Origin: DATIRA01 sp964553405
Lineage (GTDB): Bacteria > Pseudomonadota > Gammaproteobacteria > Steroidobacterales > Steroidobacteraceae
Assembly: GCA_964553405.1 (NCBI GenBank)
Contig: CAZKLS010000008.1
Coordinates: forward strand, 1 to 44,698
Length of the DNA stretch: 44,698 nucleotides
Reading direction: 5' to 3'
Both the position numbers and the translations under genes were made by a program. Under the pieces are notes generated by a model. That model ran no database searches, was not told the origin of the DNA, and saw only the letters and a list, made by a program, of their open reading frames with translations. Shown here piece after piece: positions 24,670-31,707 of this stretch (position 1 is the first letter of the stretch; each line of letters starts with the position of its first letter).

Positions 24670-24806
24670 GTTAGACGGCGCGATCGCCACAAATCAACCG
24701 CAAGGCCCGGGCGACCGCGGGCGTCATTGGTAAGTCATTGAAAAGATGCGTGTTTCATGCAGGCCGAAAACCTGCCGATTGATTTGGACGGCGATCGGCG
24801 TCTAAC
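24670..24806. repeat. Imperfect inverted repeat flanking the divergent sigma/hemolysin promoter region
   Basis: The left arm at 24670-24688 reads GTTAGACGGCGCGATCGCC. The reverse complement of the right arm at 24790-24806 reads GTTAGACGCCGATCGCC. The outer 8 and inner 8 bases are identical and only the middle differs (3 bases against 1). The arms are about 100 bp apart, one near each gene. Seen outward from the centre, each gene is preceded by the same GGCGATCG...GTCTAAC element, as expected for a shared regulator site. If the sigma gene starts at ATG 24690 the left arm would be inside it. Confidence 0.7.
24723..24740. promoter_or_regulatory. Direct repeat GTCATTG, 11-bp period (possible operator)
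   Basis: GTCATTG occurs at 24723-24729 and again at 24734-24740. The 11-bp period is one helical turn, so both copies face the same side of the DNA, a common arrangement for operator half-sites. It lies in the AT-richer centre of the divergent region. A small hairpin (GCAGG 24759-24763 with CCTGC 24771-24775) follows. Confidence 0.35.
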
Positions 24807-24833
24807 GGCGCTACCGCTTCAAAGGAGATCGCC

Positions 24834-25502
24834 TTGCCAGCAGCCGAAGCCGCGCTCGTCACGGATTGGCCCGTCACCGGCCCTGGCGCCCGGTCGCCGG
24901 CCGGTCGCCCGCCCCGGCGTGGAGGCCTCACGCCGGCCGGCCTGCTGCGCTGCTCGCCGGGCCGATCCGAAGCCGAGGCGTTCGTCGCCCGTGCCTTCAG
25001 CGCCAAGCACGGCGCCAGCATCCAGACCTTCATGCCCGAACTGGTGTCGTTCCACGACGACCGGGGCCGGCTCAGGGGAGTGGTCGGCCTGCGGTCCGCG
25101 GCGCGGGAGCCGCTGTATCTCGAGCAGTACCTCGACCTCCCCGTCGAGTCGGCGATCGCCGTGCGCGCCGGAGTCGCCGTGCAGCGCGACGAGATCGTCG
25201 AAGTCGGCAATCTGGCCGGCCGCCACTGCCGTGACGCGGTGAGCATCGTCGCAGTGCTGCCGGAGTTCCTGCTCGAGCGCGGCTACCGCTGGATCGTGTT
25301 CACCGCGACCTCCGCGGTGCAGCAGATCCTGCACAGCTTTGGCGCACCGCTCACCGAACTGGCCCGCGCCGAGCACGACCGCGTTCGCGGCGGCCATGAC
25401 GACTGGGGACGCTACTACGTTGCCGACCCGCGCGTCTTCGCCGGCCACCTCCTGGACAGTCGGCGCATTGCGGGCTTCGGTCACGGAGGATCGCTCGATT
25501 AG
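24834..25502 (+). CDS. Thermostable hemolysin family protein (PF12261 type)
   Basis: The protein is 222 residues from TTG 24834, which has AAGGAG at 24822-24827, 6 nt upstream. After a Pro/Arg-rich N-terminus comes the family core: AFVARAFSAKHGASIQTFMP, VVGLRSAAREPLYLEQYLD, EVGNLAGRHCRDAV and RWIVFTATSAVQQIL. The family is named after the Vibrio delta-hemolysin, but I know of no pore-forming motif in it. Its core resembles GNAT or acyl-homoserine-lactone synthase folds, so an acyltransferase role is plausible (inference). There is no signal peptide. It is the first gene of an operon with an adenylating ligase, a diiron oxidase and an SDR, which argues for biosynthesis rather than toxicity. 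Confidence 0.85.
   Translation: MPAAEAALVTDWPVTGPGARSPAGRPPRRGGLTPAGLLRCSPGRSEAEAFVARAFSAKHGASIQTFMPELVSFHDDRGRLRGVVGLRSAAREPLYLEQYLDLPVESAIAVRAGVAVQRDEIVEVGNLAGRHCRDAVSIVAVLPEFLLERGYRWIVFTATSAVQQILHSFGAPLTELARAEHDRVRGGHDDWGRYYVADPRVFAGHLLDSRRIAGFGHGGSLD
25485..25490 (+). promoter_or_regulatory. Shine-Dalgarno GGAGGA that decides an ATT start
   Basis: GGAGGA lies inside the end of the hemolysin-family gene, 7 nt before ATT 25498. No ATG, GTG or TTG in the ligase frame lies at a workable distance downstream of it; TTG 25468 is upstream of it and CTG 25507 is 16 nt after it. Confidence 0.6.
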
Positions 25503-26985
25503 CATCCTGCAGTGGGCGCTGGACTCCGGGCGCCGGCATCAGTTCGCGCTGGACGACGGTCATCAGCGGATTTCCTACGAAGCGCTCGAATCCAGCGTGG
25601 GCGAGGAGGGCGAATGGCTGGCCGCATCCGGGGGAGAGCGCTTTGCGGTGCTCGCCGACAACGGCGTCGGCTGGGCGATCACCGACCTCGCATTGCACAC
25701 GCGACGCCTGGTGTCGATACCGCTGCCGGCCTACTTCAGTGACGCACAGCTGCAGCATGCGCTCGACGACGCGGGCGTCGATTCGCTGTTGCTCGAGGAC
25801 CTGCCGCGCCTGCGGCATGTGCTGACGGACTGGCGGGTTGCAGCAACGTCCGGCAGGTCCGGGTTGACACTGCTACGCCGGCGGATCGACCGCAGCTGCC
25901 GACCGGCGCTGCCGCCCGGGACGACGAAGATCACCTACACCTCCGGCAGTACCGGGACCCCGAAGGGAGTCTGCCTCGCGGCGGCGCAGCTCGAGGCGGT
26001 CGCGGCGTCGCTGGTGTCGGCGACTGGCAGCCTGGGGATCGGTCGTCACCTCTGCCTGCTGCCGCTGCCGACGCTGCTGGAGAACATCGCCGGCCTGTAC
26101 GCGCCACTTCTATGCGGCGCAACCTGCCTGCTGCCGTCGACCTCGGTCACGGGCATGAGCTACGCCGGCGTCGACCCGGCGAGGATGCTCTCGGCCGTAT
26201 CCTCGTTGCAGCCCGAGAGCCTCGTCCTCGTGCCCGAGTTGCTGCAGTTGTTCGTCAGCGCTGCGGAACGCGGCTGGGCGGTGCCTGGGACACTGAAGTT
26301 CGTCGCGGTCGGTGGCGCCAGCGTTTCCCCGGAGCTGCTGCAGCGCGCCGAGGCCGTCGGGCTACCCGCTTACGAAGGCTACGGGTTGAGCGAATGCGCG
26401 TCCGTGGTCTGCCTGAACCTGCCCGGGGCGCGACGGATCGGCAGCGTGGGGCGTCCGCTGCCGCATGCGCGCGTCCGGGTGACTGCGGACGGCGAACTGC
26501 GGGTATCAGGACTCGCGATGCTCGGCTATCTCGGTGGGCCACGCGTCTCCGGCGGCGAGGAACTCGCCACGGGTGATCTCGGCGAGATCGATTCCGACGG
26601 CTATGTCCATGTGCGCGGGCGCCGCCGCAACGTGTTCGTCAGCAGCTACGGCCGAAACGTCGAGCCGGAGTGGATCGAGCGCGAGCTGACGCGGCATCCG
26701 GCAATACGGCGTGCATTCGTCTTCGGCGAGAGTCGTCCCCATCCGGTCGCGCTGATCGAGGCCGCGAATCCCGCCGACTCGAGCATGGCGATCGAACGCG
26801 GTATCGGCCTCGCCAACGCAGGACTGCCCGACTACGCGCGGGTGCGGCGCTGGGCACGCATCCCGGGCGGAGTCTCGTTCGACAACGGGCTGCTCACCGC
26901 AAACGGTCGTCCACGCCGGTCGGTCATCCTGGAGCGGCATGCAGCGCTGATAGACGCAATGTACCGCGACGAAGTCGCGTCCTGA
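25498..26985 (+). CDS. AMP-binding (acyl/aryl-CoA ligase superfamily) enzyme with atypical A10 motif
   Basis: This 495-residue adenylate-forming enzyme has the P-loop ITYTSGSTGTPKGVC, the acyl-adenylate motif YEGYGLSECAS, ATGDLGEIDSDGYVHVRGR and the hinge VSSYGRNVEPEWIE. The A10 region is NGLLTANGRPRR: codon 471 is Arg (CGT 26908-26910) where the catalytic lysine normally sits. It is shorter than long-chain FadD-type ligases because the N-terminal part is reduced. The best start is ATT 25498, overlapping the hemolysin-family stop, with a perfect Shine-Dalgarno 7 nt upstream; TTG 25468 is an alternative. By context it activates the acid substrate of a pathway that includes the diiron oxidase 12 bp downstream. 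Confidence 0.9.
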   Translation: MSILQWALDSGRRHQFALDDGHQRISYEALESSVGEEGEWLAASGGERFAVLADNGVGWAITDLALHTRRLVSIPLPAYFSDAQLQHALDDAGVDSLLLEDLPRLRHVLTDWRVAATSGRSGLTLLRRRIDRSCRPALPPGTTKITYTSGSTGTPKGVCLAAAQLEAVAASLVSATGSLGIGRHLCLLPLPTLLENIAGLYAPLLCGATCLLPSTSVTGMSYAGVDPARMLSAVSSLQPESLVLVPELLQLFVSAAERGWAVPGTLKFVAVGGASVSPELLQRAEAVGLPAYEGYGLSECASVVCLNLPGARRIGSVGRPLPHARVRVTADGELRVSGLAMLGYLGGPRVSGGEELATGDLGEIDSDGYVHVRGRRRNVFVSSYGRNVEPEWIERELTRHPAIRRAFVFGESRPHPVALIEAANPADSSMAIERGIGLANAGLPDYARVRRWARIPGGVSFDNGLLTANGRPRRSVILERHAALIDAMYRDEVAS

Positions 26986-26997
26986 ACGAGGGATCTG

Positions 26998-27693
26998 ATG
27001 AGTTTCCATGAGCAACTGATGCGCGAGACCGCCGGCGACCGTGAGTTCCTGCTCTCGGCGCCCGTGATTCAACGCTGCCTGTCGGGACAGGTCACGCGCG
27101 GACTGTATCTCGAGTTCCTGACGCAGGCCTACCACCACGTCAGGCATACGGTTCCCCTGATGATGGCTGTCGGCGCCCGTCTTTCCACGCGCCAGGCGTG
27201 GTTGCGCAGCGAGATCCTGCACTACCTGGAGGAGGAGGACGGACACGACGAGTGGATCCTCAACGACATACGCAACGCCGGTGGTGACCGCGCCGCCGCG
27301 GCGGCTTCCGCGCCGGCGGTCGCCACTGAGGCGATGATCGCCTACGCCTACGACACGATCGAGCGGGTCAATCCCGTCGGCTTCTTCGGCATGGTCCATG
27401 TTCTCGAGGGCACCAGCGTCGCGCTCGCTGTCAGGGCTGCGGACCGGATCCAGTCGACGCTCGGGCTGCCGGCGAACGCGTTCAGCTACCTTCGCAGCCA
27501 CGGCGAACTGGACCAGCAGCACGTCCGGCACCTCGCCGGCATCCTCGATCGTCTGGACGACCCCGGCGACCGCGCCGCGGTCCTGCGTTGCGCCAGGGGC
27601 ATCTTCTGGCTCTACGGCAGCATGTTCCGTGGCCTTGAAGCCGGGGAGCGCAGCGCCGGCGGGAGCGACCCGAGCCTGAGGATGACGGCGTGA
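26998..27693 (+). CDS. Heme-oxygenase-like diiron oxidase (TenA-like, iron-containing redox enzyme family)
   Basis: The protein is 231 residues and all-helical, with the TenA/heme-oxygenase-like fold. Candidate iron ligands are His47 or His50 (AYHHVRHTVP), Glu80 and His83 (EEEDGHDEW, an E-x2-H), Glu137 (VHVLEGTS), and His168, Asp172 and His175 (SHGELDQQHVRH, an H-x3-D-x2-H). This is the pattern of the HDO superfamily, whose members UndA, SznF and BesC cut C-C bonds or oxidise N or C with O2. It is not like thiaminase TenA, which has a Cys. The start has GAGGGA upstream. It overlaps the SDR start by 4 bp (GTGA). Substrate unknown. Confidence 0.88.
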   Translation: MSFHEQLMRETAGDREFLLSAPVIQRCLSGQVTRGLYLEFLTQAYHHVRHTVPLMMAVGARLSTRQAWLRSEILHYLEEEDGHDEWILNDIRNAGGDRAAAAASAPAVATEAMIAYAYDTIERVNPVGFFGMVHVLEGTSVALAVRAADRIQSTLGLPANAFSYLRSHGELDQQHVRHLAGILDRLDDPGDRAAVLRCARGIFWLYGSMFRGLEAGERSAGGSDPSLRMTA

Positions 27694-28541
27694 AGGCGAG
27701 CGAAGCGCGGGTCCTGATCACCGGCGGCGCTGGCGGCATCGGCAGCGCCGTGGCGCGGGAGTTGCTGGCGCGCGGCGCCGCGGTGCTACTGGTCGGTCGC
27801 GATCGCGAGGCGCTCGCGCGGGTGAGCTCGAGCCTCGCCTTCGCTGGCGAGCGCGTCGCCACGATGGCGGCCGATCTGACGCTGGCTGCCGGCCGGCAGG
27901 ACGTCGTTCGGGCGGCGGCGGCGTGGCGCGGCGGCGTGAACGTGCTGATGAACAACGCCGGCGTCAGTCACTTCGGCATGTTCGAAGATCAATCGCCCGG
28001 GCAGATCGACCTCACGCTCGCCGTCAACGTGCAGGCGCCCTTGCAGCTGTGCCACGCGATGCTGCCGCAACTGCTGCGGCAGCCGGAAGCCGTCATCGTC
28101 AACACCGGGTCCGTGTTCGGCGCGATCGGCTATCCCGGCTACGCGGTCTATTCAGCGACCAAGCATGCGCTGCGCGGCTTCACCGAGGCGCTGCGCCGCG
28201 AGCTTGCCGGCACGAGGGTCAGTGTCCTGTACGTGGCCCCGCGCGCCACGCGCACCGGCATCAACAGCGCTGCCGTCGAACGCATGAACGCTGAACTCGG
28301 GGTCGCGACGGATACCCCGGAGGCGGTTGCCGCGGCGCTCTGCGACATGCTCGAAAGCCGTCGCAGCGCGGCCGTGCTCGGTTGGCCGGAAAAGTTCTTC
28401 GCCCGCCTGAATGCGGTCCTGCCCGGTCTGGTGGACCGGGCGCTCACCAAGCAGTTGCCTGTGATCCGTCGTTACGCCAGCGAGCGGTCCACGCCGGGCG
28501 ATACCCCGGTCGGTGCCACTGCTGAAACCAGCCCCCGGTAG
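27690..28541 (+). CDS. Short-chain dehydrogenase/reductase (SDR)
   Basis: This 283-residue NAD(P)-dependent oxidoreductase has the cofactor motif ITGGAGGIGSAV, then MNNAGVSHFG, the catalytic Ser in VNTGSVFGA and YSATKHAL (Tyr-x3-Lys). Acidic-basic residues after beta-2 (VGRDREAL) suggest NADP(H). The last 60 residues, with WPEKFFARLNAVLPGLVDRAL and a Thr/Pro-rich tail, are longer than in minimal SDRs and may attach to the membrane. The start is GTG 27690, overlapping the oxidase stop. It would reduce an aldehyde or ketone in the same pathway (inference). Confidence 0.92.
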   Translation: MKASEARVLITGGAGGIGSAVARELLARGAAVLLVGRDREALARVSSSLAFAGERVATMAADLTLAAGRQDVVRAAAAWRGGVNVLMNNAGVSHFGMFEDQSPGQIDLTLAVNVQAPLQLCHAMLPQLLRQPEAVIVNTGSVFGAIGYPGYAVYSATKHALRGFTEALRRELAGTRVSVLYVAPRATRTGINSAAVERMNAELGVATDTPEAVAAALCDMLESRRSAAVLGWPEKFFARLNAVLPGLVDRALTKQLPVIRRYASERSTPGDTPVGATAETSPR

Positions 28542-28549
28542 GAGGAATC

Positions 28550-29212
28550 ATGAGGTTATCGACGATTGTTTTCGCAGCCGTGGCGGTGCTCGCCGCCGCG
28601 ACGACCCACTCCGCCGGCTCCGCCGCGCCGAGTTTCGACACCGAGCTGCTGGCACTGCAGCAGGCCTGGGCGAAGGCCAACTACGATACGCCCGAGGGTG
28701 ATGCGCGGGTGCAGGCATTCGAGCAACTGGAGCGGCGCGCCGAGAGCTTCACGCGGGCGCACCCGGGGCGTGCCGAGGCGCTGATATGGGAGGGCATCAT
28801 CGAAAGCAGCTATGCCGGAGCCAAGGGTGGTCTCGGCGCGCTCAGCCTTGCGAAGGAGGCGCGCGATAATCTCGAGGCGGCAATCAAGCTCGATCCGCGG
28901 GCGCTGGATGGTTCCGCCTACACGAGCCTCGGCACGCTGTACTACAAGGTTCCCGGGTTTCCGCTTGGCTTCGGCGACAGGAAGAAGGCCGCCGAGTTGC
29001 TGCAGCAGGCACTCCAGCTCAACCCCGACGGCATCGACCCGAACTATTTCTATGGCGAGCTGCTGTACGAGCAGGGGCGCTATCAGGAATCGCTCGAGCA
29101 TCTCGAAAAGGCCGCCAAGGCACGACCGCGCCCGGGTCGCGAGCTGGCCGACCACGGCCGGCATGCGGAGATCCGCAGCCTGAGTGACAGGGTGCGGGCG
29201 AAGCTGAGCTGA
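28550..29212 (+). CDS. Secreted TPR-repeat protein
   Basis: The 220-residue protein starts with a signal peptide (MRLSTIVFAAVAVLAAATTHS, about 20 residues, shown in part) and is mostly TPR-like helices: LEAAIKLDPRALDGSAYTSL, AELLQQALQLNPDGIDPNY and YQESLEHLEKAAKARP. It has a general resemblance to the TPR subunits of TRAP transporters and to other gammaproteobacterial periplasmic TPR proteins; I cannot name it. AGGAGG at 28540-28545 overlaps the SDR stop and lies 4 nt before ATG 28550. It is the last gene of the hemolysin-family operon and converges directly on truC with no gap. Confidence 0.85.
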   Translation: MRLSTIVFAAVAVLAAATTHSAGSAAPSFDTELLALQQAWAKANYDTPEGDARVQAFEQLERRAESFTRAHPGRAEALIWEGIIESSYAGAKGGLGALSLAKEARDNLEAAIKLDPRALDGSAYTSLGTLYYKVPGFPLGFGDRKKAAELLQQALQLNPDGIDPNYFYGELLYEQGRYQESLEHLEKAAKARPRPGRELADHGRHAEIRSLSDRVRAKLS

Positions 29213-29950
29213 TCAGGCGGGCGGCAGCCAGCCTAGCTGCCGGAGAACCCCGGCAAAGTCCGCCGACAGCGGCGCGTCGACGACCAGCGGCGTGTCGGTG
29301 ACGGGATGCTGCAGCACGAGTTTCGTGCACGCCAGCAGCAGCCGCCGCGAGCCGAACAGCTCGGCAAAGAGGCGGTTGTGGCCGCCCTTGCCGTAGGTCG
29401 TGTCGCCGATGATCGGGTGCGACACGTGCGCGAGATGGCGGCGCAGCTGGTGACGCCGGCCGGTCTGCGGCGCGAGCTCGAGCAGCGCGTAGCGCGAGGT
29501 CGGATAGCGGTCGACGCGCTGCGGCAGCTCGGTCGTGGCGAGCCGGCGGAATCGCGTCAGCGCCGGCTTCGCGGCCGTGGTGACCGTCACGACGCGGTCG
29601 TCCCGGACAGTGTCGAGCGGGTAGTCGATCAGGCCCTGCTCCCCGGGCCAGCCCCGCACGACGGCCACGTAGCGCTTGTCGACGAGCCTGTCCTCGAACT
29701 GCGAGGCCAGCGACCGCGCGGTCGCCGGGTCCCGGGCGAAGACGAGCGCACCCGAGGTCGGCTTGTCGAGCCGGTGCACCGGGTACACCCGCCCGCCGAG
29801 CTGGTCGCGCAGCAGCTGCAGCGCGAACCGCCGCTCGTGCCGGTCGACTGGCGACCGGTGCACGAGCAGCCCGGCCGGCTTGTCTATCGCGACCAGCCAG
29901 TCGTCCAGGTACAGGATCTCGAGTGCGCCGGGCGCGGCTGCGGCCGTCAC
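29213..29950 (-). CDS. truC: tRNA pseudouridine synthase C family (TruC)
   Basis: This 245-residue pseudouridine synthase of the RluA family has the catalytic Asp in VHRLDKPTSGALVFA. The TruC-type C-terminal segment GDTTYGKGGHNRLFAELFG is also present. E. coli TruC modifies U65 in tRNA-Ile and tRNA-Asp. The start is GTG 29950, overlapping the upstream SDR stop by 4 bp; the open frame extends further but the homologous region begins here (EILYLDDWLVAIDKPAG). Confidence 0.92.
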   Translation of the reverse strand: MTAAAAPGALEILYLDDWLVAIDKPAGLLVHRSPVDRHERRFALQLLRDQLGGRVYPVHRLDKPTSGALVFARDPATARSLASQFEDRLVDKRYVAVVRGWPGEQGLIDYPLDTVRDDRVVTVTTAAKPALTRFRRLATTELPQRVDRYPTSRYALLELAPQTGRRHQLRRHLAHVSHPIIGDTTYGKGGHNRLFAELFGSRRLLLACTKLVLQHPVTDTPLVVDAPLSADFAGVLRQLGWLPPA

Positions 29951-30717
29951 CACGGGATTTCGCTGCCGTCCCAGGCGAGGAAGCGGCCGGTGCTGTCGGT
30001 GTTCACGGAATCCAGCACCGCGAGCAGCTGGCCGACGGTCCGCTCGGGGCTGAAGAGCTTCCCGGGCGGCACGTTCGCCTGGTACGGGCGCGAAAGATCG
30101 GTGTCGGTCGTGCCGGGATGCAGCGACACGCAGATCAGGTTCTTCCGGCTGCGTGCCCACTCGATCGCCAGCGTGCGGGTGAACATGTTCAGGGCCGCCT
30201 TCGAACCCCTGTAGGCGTACCAGCCGCCCAAGCGATTGTCGCCGATGCTGCCGACCCGTGCCGAGATGCTTGCGAACACCGCCTTGCCGGCCCGGTTGAA
30301 CAGGCCCTCGAAGTGCTTTGCAACCAGCAGCGGCCCGATCGCGTTGACGGCGAAGCTGCGCAGCAGCGATTCACTGCCGACCTCGGCCAGGCGCTTCTCC
30401 GGCGCCAGTTCCCGGTCCGCGTCGTGCAGCAGGCCTGAGCAGTTGACGAGCAGGTCGAGCCTAAGGTTCGATTGGCCAACGCGCTCGGACGCCGAAGCGA
30501 TGCTCGACTCGTCCGTCACGTCCAGCTCGAGCAGCCTGACGTTCGGCCGCTCGGACGCGAGCCGGGCGAGCGCCGCGGAGCAGCGGCCCGGGCGGTGAGC
30601 CGCGAACAGGCAGCCGACGGAGGGGTCGGCTGCGAGCTGGCGGACGAACTCCAGGCCGATGCCACGGCTCGCGCCCTGGATCAGCACGTTGCTGCCAACG
30701 CGAAAGGAACTCAGCAT
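29947..30717 (-). CDS. C-factor-like short-chain dehydrogenase
   Basis: This 256-residue SDR has IQGASRGIGLEFV as the cofactor motif, NCSGLLHD in place of the usual NNAG, an active-site Ser in ISARVGSI and the catalytic pair in YRGSKAAL. The C-terminal LHPGTTDTDLSRPYQ is typical of the C-factor (CsgA-like) SDR group found beside various genes in gammaproteobacteria. The substrate is not known. It is co-transcribed with truC (4-bp overlap) and divergent from the alpha/beta hydrolase 44 bp away. Confidence 0.9.
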   Translation of the reverse strand: MLSSFRVGSNVLIQGASRGIGLEFVRQLAADPSVGCLFAAHRPGRCSAALARLASERPNVRLLELDVTDESSIASASERVGQSNLRLDLLVNCSGLLHDADRELAPEKRLAEVGSESLLRSFAVNAIGPLLVAKHFEGLFNRAGKAVFASISARVGSIGDNRLGGWYAYRGSKAALNMFTRTLAIEWARSRKNLICVSLHPGTTDTDLSRPYQANVPPGKLFSPERTVGQLLAVLDSVNTDSTGRFLAWDGSEIPW

Positions 30718-30761
30718 ACTGTCGGTGTCCGGATGGCCGTGATGCCGTCTGCAGGGCGGGA

Positions 30762-31646
30762 GTGTGGATATTGCAGATTTCGAGGCCGTTGAACGAATGG
30801 ATCACTTCGGGAGAAACCCGGACCCTGTGCGGTTACCGGATCTTCGTGCGCAGCTCGGTGCACGAGGGCAGGCCGCCGCTGCTGCTGATCCACGGTTATC
30901 CGACTGCGAGCTACGACTGGTACCGGCTCTGGCCCCGGCTCGTCGAGCAATATTCGCTGTACACCTGCGACCTGCTCGGGTTCGGCATGTCCGAGAAGCC
31001 GTCCGGGCATGCCTACCCGATCGGTTTGCAGGCCGACATCTGCGAGGCGCTGCTGCAGGATTTCGGCGTCGAATCGGCGCACGTTCTTGCGCACGACTAC
31101 GGGGACAGCGTGGCGCAGGAGCTGCTGGCGCGTGAGCGCGAGGGGCGCCTGAGCATAGACAGCATGGTGTTCCTGAACGGGGGCCTGTTCCCGGAAACCC
31201 ATCGGCCGCGCAGGATCCAGACGCTGCTGGCGCAGCCGGTGCTCGGGGCGTTGCTGGCCCGGGCCATGAGCTACCGGAAGTTCGAGGCCAACATGCGCGC
31301 GATCTCGGGCAGGACTCCGCCGACCCAGCAGGAGCTTCATGACCTGTGGATGCTGGTGAACCACGACAACGGGCGGGTCGCGCTCGCAGCGCTGATCAAC
31401 TACATGGAGCAGCGTCGCGCGAACCGTGAGCGCTGGGTGGGCGCGCTGATCGAGTCCCGGGTACCGCGGAAGTTGATCTGCGGCGCCGTGGACCCGGTCT
31501 CCGGCGCGCACCTGGCGGAGCGATACCGCGAACTGGTTCCGGAGGCGGACGTCTCGCTGCTCGAGGATGTCGGCCATTATCCACAGCTCGAGCAGCAGGA
31601 GCGCGTCTGCGAGGAGTACCTCGCCTTCAGGGGCCGGCTGGGCTGA
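30762..31646 (+). CDS. Alpha/beta hydrolase with Asp nucleophile (epoxide hydrolase/haloalkane dehalogenase/MEST-like)
   Basis: This 294-residue hydrolase has the oxyanion motif LLIHGYPTASYDW. At the nucleophile elbow it carries VLAHDYGDSVAQE, with Asp rather than Ser. The other triad members are probably Asp in GAVDPVSGAH and His in VGHYPQLEQ. The Asp nucleophile places it with epoxide hydrolases and haloalkane dehalogenases, and the text HDYGDSVAQELL is especially like the animal MEST protein and its bacterial relatives. The start is GTG 30762. Substrate unknown. Confidence 0.88.
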   Translation: MWILQISRPLNEWITSGETRTLCGYRIFVRSSVHEGRPPLLLIHGYPTASYDWYRLWPRLVEQYSLYTCDLLGFGMSEKPSGHAYPIGLQADICEALLQDFGVESAHVLAHDYGDSVAQELLAREREGRLSIDSMVFLNGGLFPETHRPRRIQTLLAQPVLGALLARAMSYRKFEANMRAISGRTPPTQQELHDLWMLVNHDNGRVALAALINYMEQRRANRERWVGALIESRVPRKLICGAVDPVSGAHLAERYRELVPEADVSLLEDVGHYPQLEQQERVCEEYLAFRGRLG

Positions 31647-31707
31647 GTCCGCCGATGCCTCGACGTGCGCGACCCGGTCGCGGCGCGCGGTCGGAGCGGC
31701 CGGGTGC

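Noticed and set aside
24766..24806. ECF-type promoter with GAAAAC as -35 and TCTAA as -10 before the hemolysin-family gene
   Set aside because: The spacing (about 29 bp) is too long for an ECF promoter; the repeat was reported instead as an element of unknown function.
31671..31706. Bidirectional terminator in the gap between the alpha/beta hydrolase and the OPT gene
   Set aside because: ACCCGG and CCGGGT can pair, but the loop is long and there is no T run on either side.
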